From CAZBWE01 sp964568985 (lineage in GTDB: Bacteria; Planctomycetota; Phycisphaerae; Sedimentisphaerales; Anaerobacaceae), in assembly GCA_964568985.1 (NCBI GenBank), contig CAZMSP010000028.1, positions 1 to 19,516 on the forward strand: a stretch of 19,516 nucleotides of DNA. Direction: 5' to 3'. A model generated the notes under the pieces. The model searched no databases, was not told the origin of the DNA, and saw nothing but the letters and a program-made list of their open reading frames with translations. The position numbers and the translations under genes are program-made. Below, piece after piece: positions 15,264-19,516 of this stretch (position 1 is the first letter of the stretch; every line of letters begins with the position of its first letter).

Positions 15264-15284
15264 CTGTAGAATTTCTAACGGGGT
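15264..15284. repeat. Solo half-copy of the metX palindromic element, overlapping the nadA stop
   Basis: The plus-strand segment CTGTAGAATTTCTAACGGGG matches 15208-15227 in 19 of 20 positions, in the same orientation. On the minus strand it supplies the last two codons and stop of nadA (CCC CGT TAG). It could also pair with the inverted arm at 15164-15180, as an alternative to the arm inside metX. Confidence 0.75.
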
Positions 15285-16189
15285 AAAACGTCAATCATTC
15301 TGTCGAGTGATTTTTTTGCTTTTATTCTTATATCTTCCGGTACTGTAACTTTAAATTGCATATTCTCCAGTGAGGCGGTGACCTTGTCCAAGGTAATCTT
15401 TTTCATATTTGGGCAAATGGCCCTATTGGTGGCTGGGAAAAATTCGGCATCGGGTTTTAGCTTCCTCAAGGCGTGAATCATTCCAACTTCGGTAGCGACG
15501 ATGTATTGTTTTGCCGTTGCTTTGGCGACGAATTTTAACATCTGGCCGGTACTGAGAATCTCCTCGCAAAGCTCCCTGACCGGTTCGGTACACTCCGGAT
15601 GAGCCATAACAACTGCATCGGGGTATTTCGCCTTTGCGTTCTCAATGTCATCCACAGTTATCGCAACGTGCACATGACAATAGCCGGGCCAAAGGATGAT
15701 GTCCCTGCCGGTTCTTTCGGCTACAAATTTACCGAGATGCCGGTCGGGGACAAAAATAATCTGTTTATCGGCAGGCAAAGAGCCGACTAATTCGACGGCG
15801 TTGGCGCTGGTGCAACAATAATCACTTTCGGCCTTGACCTCAGCGGGACTATTTACATAACAGACGACCAGCGCATCGGGATGTTTCTGCTTCAATTCGC
15901 GTAACTGCTGAGCGGTAATCATATCAGCAAGGGGACAGCCGGCAAATCTGTCGGGCAAAAGCACGGTTTTTTCGGGCGAGAGAATAGCGGCAGTTTCGGC
16001 CATAAACCTTACGCCACAAAATACAATCACTTCGGCATCGGTTTCTGCTGCCTGCACGCTCAGAGCGAGAGAGTCACCAGTAAAATCGGCGAGGTCCTGA
16101 ATCTCGGCGGACTGATAGTTGTGGGCGAGAATTACAGCCCTGCGTTCGGCCTTTAGTCGTTTAATTTTCTCAAGTAATTTTTTGTCCAA
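15275..16189 (-). CDS. nadA: Quinolinate synthase
   Basis: NadA condenses iminoaspartate with dihydroxyacetone phosphate to give quinolinate in NAD synthesis, using an oxygen-sensitive [4Fe-4S] cluster. I place the start at the TTG at 16189 (MDKKLLEKIKRLKAERRAVI), with GAGAG upstream, giving 304 residues, the usual size; the longer open frame back to 16255 is made of repeat sequence. Conserved parts are ILAHNYQSAEIQDLADFTGD, FCGVRFMAETAAIL, VCYVNSPAEVKAESD and HPECTEPV. The three cluster ligands are C85 (FAGCPLADM), C171 (GYCHVH) and C259 (AICPNM), spaced as in family structures. No nadB or nadC is nearby. Its place among Fe-S and cysteine genes fits its need for a cluster. Confidence 0.95.
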   Translation of the reverse strand: MDKKLLEKIKRLKAERRAVILAHNYQSAEIQDLADFTGDSLALSVQAAETDAEVIVFCGVRFMAETAAILSPEKTVLLPDRFAGCPLADMITAQQLRELKQKHPDALVVCYVNSPAEVKAESDYCCTSANAVELVGSLPADKQIIFVPDRHLGKFVAERTGRDIILWPGYCHVHVAITVDDIENAKAKYPDAVVMAHPECTEPVRELCEEILSTGQMLKFVAKATAKQYIVATEVGMIHALRKLKPDAEFFPATNRAICPNMKKITLDKVTASLENMQFKVTVPEDIRIKAKKSLDRMIDVLPR

Positions 16190-16216
16190 AGTAAATCTCT
16201 CAAATAATAAACAACC

Positions 16217-16297
16217 CCCCGACCACCCATCCTTCGCTAATGCTACGGAGGGCAAGCAGGGGTCGGGGCTAAACGACCCCCAGGGTAACCCCGGGGG
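16217..16297 (-). other. Chain of mutually exclusive hairpins between cysE and nadA
   Basis: Three stems share bases: H3 16277-16285 with 16289-16297 (C5-A-G3 with C4-G5, one mismatch); H2 GGGGTCG 16259-16265 with CGACCCC 16274-16280; and H1 CCCCGACC 16217-16224 with GGTCGGGG 16261-16268. H1 encloses the CCTTCGCTAATGCTACGG palindrome (16231-16248). On the minus-strand RNA, H1 is followed by the T-rich tail GGTTGTTTATTATTTG just before the nadA start. H3 overlaps the cysE stop. It may be a cluster of dispersed repeats, an attenuator, or both. Confidence 0.45.
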
Positions 16298-17218
16298 CTA
16301 AATATTTTTGTGTTTTGTGTAAACTAAATCCGGATTCGGGGTTGCAACGGTAACGCCAGGCGGTACCGTTTCTTTAATCCAGACGTTACCGCCGATTACA
16401 GCGCCTTTTCCAATGGTTATATCGCCCAGTATGGTTGCTTCGGCGTAGATAGTAACATTATCTTCTATCGTTGGATGTCGTTTGCCACCTTTTATTATCC
16501 TTCCGCGTTCATCCTTCGGAAAACTAAGGGCACCAAGGGTAGTACCCTGATAAAGTTTCACATTGTCACCAATAATTGTAGTTTCGCCCACCACGACACC
16601 GGTACCATGGTCGATAAAAAAGTTTTTTCCTATCGTTGCGCCCGGGTGAATATCAATTCCGGTTTTTGCGTGTGCGCACTCGGTCATTATCCTTGGGATT
16701 AACGGCACGTCTTTTAGATACAATTCGTGGGCTATGCGATACGTTGCAATCGCTATAATGCAGGGGTAACTAATCACGATTTCCTCATAAGACTTTGCAG
16801 CGGGGTCGCCATCGAAGGCGGCACCTACGTCGCCCTTTAGCAGCTCTCTAATTTTAGGAAGCTGGGCCAACAGATGCTGGGTAGCATCTTCGGCCATTTT
16901 TTTGCAGTCACCTGTGTCGCATTTGTCCATTCTGCAGCGATACCTGTAGGCCCGCTCTATCTGCTCGGTGAGCTCTGTGTAAATATGGTATAGAATATCA
17001 ATAACAATGAAATTTAAATTCGATTTTGTAACGGTTCTCTTGCCTGTATAACCCGGGAAAAGAATTTCTGTGAGTAAATCAAGGATTTCCAAAATCTTGT
17101 CCCGCACAGGCAGATTAGAAACGTCGATAAAATTTATGCCGGTATCACCTTCGTAAGTCTGGGCAATTTGGCTGACCAGCTTTTCAATCGCCTGGTTTGT
17201 TGACCTGCTTTTTGGCAT
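16298..17218 (-). CDS. cysE: Serine O-acetyltransferase (EpsC/CysE type)
   Basis: CysE acetylates serine with acetyl-CoA to give the O-acetylserine used by CysK. I choose the ATG at 17218 (MPKSRSTNQ), backed by AGAGGAG 7 nt upstream, giving 306 residues; the frame is open upstream but would run into cysK. An alpha-helical N-terminal part (1-185) is longer than in E. coli CysE and resembles EpsC-type enzymes. The left-handed beta-helix of hexapeptide repeats follows (about 186-295), starting GIDIHPGATIG, with catalytic D203/H204 in IDHGTGVVVGE and H248 in GGKRHPTIED. The C-terminus, HKNI, ends in isoleucine, as required for docking into the CysK active site in the cysteine synthase complex. 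cysK lies 31 bp upstream in the same operon. Confidence 0.95.
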   Translation of the reverse strand: MPKSRSTNQAIEKLVSQIAQTYEGDTGINFIDVSNLPVRDKILEILDLLTEILFPGYTGKRTVTKSNLNFIVIDILYHIYTELTEQIERAYRYRCRMDKCDTGDCKKMAEDATQHLLAQLPKIRELLKGDVGAAFDGDPAAKSYEEIVISYPCIIAIATYRIAHELYLKDVPLIPRIMTECAHAKTGIDIHPGATIGKNFFIDHGTGVVVGETTIIGDNVKLYQGTTLGALSFPKDERGRIIKGGKRHPTIEDNVTIYAEATILGDITIGKGAVIGGNVWIKETVPPGVTVATPNPDLVYTKHKNI

Positions 17219-17249
17219 ATTTAAACTCCTCTGAAAGAATAATCTATAA

Positions 17250-18170
17250 TCAATCGAACATTTCTGTGGAGATGTATCTTTCTCCCGTATCAGGCAGAAT
17301 AGTGACAATTATTTTGCCCTGGTTTTCGAGCTGGTGCGAGAGCTGTATCGCCGCTGCCATTGCAGCACCAGAACTTATGCCGGCCAGTATTGCCTCTTTG
17401 GCCGCTAATTGTTTTGCAGTTTCTATAGCGTCTTTGTTTGAGACCTGGATAACTTCATCTATTATCTCGACATTCAAGACACTCGGCACAAATCCGGCAC
17501 CGATACCTTGTATCTTATGTGGGCCCGGCTTGCCGCCTGAAAGCACCGGCGAATCTTTCGGCTCAACGGCTATTACCTTAAGGTCATTATTGCGTTGTTT
17601 TAACACCTCACCGCAACCGGTCAGGGTTCCCCCTGTGCCGACACCACAAACAAAGATGTCAAGCTTACCATCAGTGTCCGACCAAATTTCTTCAGCAGTT
17701 GTCTCTCTGTGAATTTGCGGGTTTGCAGGGTTGTTAAACTGCTGAGGCATAAAGGGATTTGGGTTCTTTGCTACGAGCTCTTCGGCTTTTTCTATCGCTC
17801 CAGGCATACCTTGCTCAGCGGGGGTCAGCACAATCTCTGCACCAAATAATTTTAACAGTTTCCTCCTCTCGATGCTCATTGATTCCGGCATAGTCAGCAT
17901 TAATCGGTATCCCCTCGCAGCACAAACAAAGGCAAGACCAATGCCGGTATTGCCGCTTGTCGGCTCGATTATGACCGTATCCGGTTTTATCAGCCCTTTC
18001 TCCTCGGCCGCCTGTATCATTGATAAAGCGATTCTGTCCTTGATACTGCCGCAGGGATTATATGATTCAAGCTTTGCGAGAATAGTTGCCTTGTCCGAGC
18101 CGAGCTTATTGATACGCACCAATGGTGTAAAACCAACCGCAGTAGTAATATCCTCAAATATGGCACTCAT
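17250..18170 (-). CDS. cysK: Cysteine synthase (O-acetylserine sulfhydrylase)
   Basis: CysK uses PLP to join sulfide and O-acetylserine into cysteine. The 306-residue protein has the PLP lysine K44 in NPCGSIKDRIA, the substrate loop TSGNTG (71-76), the phosphate-binding GVGTGGTLTG, the PHKIQGIGAGFVP loop and GISSGAAMAAA. The length matches CysK/CysM-type enzymes without a CBS domain. The ATG at 18170 has AGGTGAGG upstream. A GC-rich hairpin (18192-18211) separates it from the rrf2 gene 51 bp upstream. In Bacillus and Staphylococcus, CysK also acts as a co-regulator of the Rrf2 protein CymR; the same coupling is conceivable here but untested. Confidence 0.96.
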   Translation of the reverse strand: MSAIFEDITTAVGFTPLVRINKLGSDKATILAKLESYNPCGSIKDRIALSMIQAAEEKGLIKPDTVIIEPTSGNTGIGLAFVCAARGYRLMLTMPESMSIERRKLLKLFGAEIVLTPAEQGMPGAIEKAEELVAKNPNPFMPQQFNNPANPQIHRETTAEEIWSDTDGKLDIFVCGVGTGGTLTGCGEVLKQRNNDLKVIAVEPKDSPVLSGGKPGPHKIQGIGAGFVPSVLNVEIIDEVIQVSNKDAIETAKQLAAKEAILAGISSGAAMAAAIQLSHQLENQGKIIVTILPDTGERYISTEMFD

Positions 18171-18191
18171 AATTTGACCTCACCTAAGCAA

Positions 18192-18211
18192 CCCCAAGGA
18201 TAAACCTGGGG
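18192..18211. repeat. GC-rich hairpin between rrf2 and cysK
   Basis: CCCCAAGG (18192-18199) pairs with CCTGGGG (18205-18211) with one bulged A and a 5-nt loop, and it is followed on the plus strand by GGCTTATAG. It resembles the palindromes at 357-378 and 16277-16297. Inside the operon it could lower read-through from rrf2 into cysK or protect the upstream transcript. There is no T tail on the minus strand. Confidence 0.5.
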
Positions 18212-18221
18212 GCTTATAGTA

Positions 18222-18656
18222 CTATATTTGATAATCCAAGCTTCGATTATCTTTTGCCTTATCAACCAAATCCTGCAGCGTTACAGACTGCAGGACACTT
18301 CTAACGGCCTGCTGCACCTGCACCCAGAGCTGTCTGACCATACAATCAACATGACGAGCACAGTAATTATCGTCTTCGACACATTCGACGGTGGTTACAG
18401 TTCCCTCTAAGCAATCGAAAACATCGCTAAGTTTAATCTGATCTGGAGCTTTGGCAAGTATATATCCGCCTCTGGGGCCTCTAATACTTCTAATAAAATT
18501 CCCGGATTTCAGCATTGCCATTATCTGCTCAAGATATTTCAGGGATATATCCTGGCGTCCGGCAATGATTTTGAGCTGCAAAGGGCCATTCTGGTAGTTT
18601 TGAGCCAGCTCTAAGACCGCCCTGATTCCATATCTGGTTCGAGTTGAAATCTTCAT
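18222..18656 (-). CDS. Rrf2-family regulator with Fe-S-type cysteines (IscR/CymR-like)
   Basis: The 144-residue protein has the Rrf2 winged-helix fold: MKISTRTRYGIRAVLELAQ at the N-terminus, the recognition-helix region ISLKYLEQIMAMLKSGNFI (about 37-55) and the wing RSIRGPRGGYILA (57-69). In the C-terminal half lie C92, C99 and C105, a C-X6-C-X5-C layout close to the C-X5-C-X5-C that binds [2Fe-2S] in IscR and [4Fe-4S] in NsrR; H102 is an extra possible ligand. CymR, the Rrf2 master regulator of cysteine metabolism in Firmicutes, lacks such a set. The gene is first in the cysteine/methionine/Fe-S row and sits behind a promoter with a dyad over its -10, so it probably represses itself and the operon. 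The signal (cluster status or cysteine) is inferred. Confidence 0.9.
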   Translation of the reverse strand: MKISTRTRYGIRAVLELAQNYQNGPLQLKIIAGRQDISLKYLEQIMAMLKSGNFIRSIRGPRGGYILAKAPDQIKLSDVFDCLEGTVTTVECVEDDNYCARHVDCMVRQLWVQVQQAVRSVLQSVTLQDLVDKAKDNRSLDYQI

Positions 18657-18676
18657 AACACAATTCCTATTTTTCC

Positions 18677-18723
18677 TATTATATTAGTAGTATATTATAC
18701 GGATTTAGCAAGCACAAGTTCAA
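18677..18723 (-). promoter_or_regulatory. Promoter of the sulfur/Fe-S operon with a dyad over the -10
   Basis: On the minus strand TTGAAC (18723-18718) and a perfect TATAAT (18699-18694) are 18 nt apart, with transcription starting near 18687 and a leader of about 30 nt. The 23-bp stretch 18677-18699 is an imperfect palindrome with 7 of 8 matching bases in the outer arms. It also contains TATAATA twice, 16 bp apart. This is the position expected for a self-regulating Rrf2 operator. Confidence 0.6.
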
Positions 18724-18851
18724 AAAAGTGGAAAATTAGCTAAAAAATTCAAGAAATCTCGTAATTTTCCCATTGTTTTCCGTTAATAATGCACAATCAA
18801 AGCACCAATTCTAAAAGGAGTATTTAATAGCAACCGTAAAAGGCAATTCAC

Positions 18852-18880
18852 TTGACAAGTTAATAAAACGCTTCTAAAAT
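18852..18880 (+). promoter_or_regulatory. Sigma70-type promoter of the GT4 gene
   Basis: A perfect TTGACA (18852-18857) and TAAAAT (18875-18880) are separated by 17 nt. The start would be near 18887, giving a leader of about 37 nt before the ATG at 18924. It diverges from the sulfur operon promoter about 130 bp away. Confidence 0.75.
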
Positions 18881-18923
18881 ATAAAGAGTGAGAATTTCGA
18901 TTTTTTCAAAAGGGGTGCTAGGG

Positions 18924-19516
18924 ATGGCAAAAGGTCCCGCGAAAAAAGTCGTTTTTATTTCCTCTTTTCCGCCAAGAAAATGCGGGATTGCGACTTTTGC
19001 ATCGGACCTTATTAAAAATGCTGTGTCGGCTGCCAAGGGTGAGCTTGAACCGCTGGTAGTTGCAATGCGGTCAGATAACGAGCTGAAATACGCTGAGCCG
19101 GTCAAGTTCGAAATCCGCCAAAATGTTAAAAGCGATTATATTTGCGCGGCTGATTATATCAACTTCAGCCATGTTGACCTGGTTTGTGCACAGCACGAGT
19201 TTGGTCTGTTCGGCGGCGAAGCCGGCGCCTATTTGAGCTTATTGCTCAACAGACTAAAAGCGCCAGTCATAACAACTCTCCATACAGTCCTTAGTGACCC
19301 TGGTGATGCTTACCACAAATCATTAGTAGAGGTCTGCAACGCCTCCTATAAAGTAATCACTATGAATGAGCGCGGCGTTAGTATGCTGCGTGATATTTAC
19401 GGCATATCCGGGAAAAAAGTGGAACTGATTGCCCATGGCATACCGGATTTGCCCTTCGTTGACAGCAGCTACTACAAGCATAAATTCGGAATGGAGGGTC
19501 GAAAAACGATTCTGAC
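18924..19516 (+). CDS. GT4-type glycosyltransferase, N-terminal part (cut by window edge)
   Basis: The frame runs from the ATG at 18924 to the window end, about 197 residues with no stop. AGGGGTG at 18911-18917 is a good ribosome binding site. The N-terminus reads KKVVFISSFPPRKCGIATFA, followed by VCAQHEFGLFGGEAGAYL, VITTLHTVLSDPG, a VITMNERGVSML segment and LIAHGIPDLPF. This order matches the N-terminal Rossmann domain of GT-B retaining glycosyltransferases (family 4). The nucleotide-sugar-binding C-terminal half lies outside the window, so donor and acceptor are unknown. It has its own promoter and is divergent from the rrf2-headed operon. Confidence 0.88.
   Translation, partial: MAKGPAKKVVFISSFPPRKCGIATFASDLIKNAVSAAKGELEPLVVAMRSDNELKYAEPVKFEIRQNVKSDYICAADYINFSHVDLVCAQHEFGLFGGEAGAYLSLLLNRLKAPVITTLHTVLSDPGDAYHKSLVEVCNASYKVITMNERGVSMLRDIYGISGKKVELIAHGIPDLPFVDSSYYKHKFGMEGRKTIL

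Noticed and set aside
15230..15274. SAM riboswitch before metX
   Set aside because: The gap to nadA is only 18 bp, and the upstream structure is explained by the palindromic repeat.
16190..16255. Longer NadA N-terminus from 16255
   Set aside because: The added residues are translated from the dispersed palindromic repeat; the TTG at 16189 gives the typical NadA N-terminus.
16190..16297. NAD-sensing (nadA motif) riboswitch before nadA
   Set aside because: The gap has hairpins built from GC-rich repeats and I cannot match it to the known nadA-motif consensus; a covariance-model search would settle it.
17219..17308. Longer CysE start at 17308
   Set aside because: It would overlap cysK and adds non-conserved residues; the ATG at 17218 has an AGAGGAG site 7 nt upstream.

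Overview
The window looks like a chromosomal piece of a Gram-negative-type bacterium, most likely Planctomycetota (Phycisphaerae-like). This is an inference from gene content: a short GGQ release-factor-like protein, a zinc-ribbon membrane protein, a Cys-rich DUF11-repeat lipoprotein, a full-length three-domain NifU, and dispersed short palindromic repeats between and even inside genes. No phage, IS element, plasmid function or CRISPR array is visible. Nearly all of it is housekeeping metabolism.

Layout. 1-2042 (minus strand): a release-factor-like protein cut by the window edge, a small membrane protein, and proA. 2063-5086 (plus): tRNA-Gly(TCC), a membrane protein, proB and a zinc-ribbon membrane protein. 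ProA and ProB, consecutive enzymes of proline synthesis, are thus divergent and split by a tRNA. 5094-6902 (minus): a DUF11 lipoprotein with its own promoter and intrinsic terminator. 6903-7316: gene-free and repeat-rich. 7272-9942 (plus): a promoter, tRNA-Leu(CAA), an ArnT/GT39-like membrane glycosyltransferase and a PAP2 phosphatase overlapping by one base.

10016-18656 (minus) is the main feature: eight closely spaced genes in the order rrf2 regulator, cysK, cysE, nadA, metX-metW (fused), metY, nifU, iscS. They cover sulfide fixation into cysteine (CysE, CysK), sulfide fixation into homocysteine (MetX, MetY), mobilisation of cysteine sulfur into Fe-S clusters (IscS, NifU) and one Fe-S client enzyme (NadA). 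An Rrf2 protein with three suitably spaced cysteines heads the row, behind a sigma70-type promoter whose -10 lies in a near-palindrome. The simplest reading is a sulfur/Fe-S regulon in one transcription unit under an Fe-S-sensing repressor.

The most unusual points are (i) MetX and MetW joined in one 633-residue reading frame; (ii) a 66-bp palindromic element inserted in frame in the MetX N-terminus, with a solo half-copy supplying the nadA stop codon; (iii) a chain of mutually exclusive hairpins between cysE and nadA; (iv) a probably leaderless proB mRNA; and (v) a PAP2 phosphatase with PSGD in place of PSGH. 18924-19516 (plus) is the start of a GT4-type glycosyltransferase, divergent from the sulfur operon.
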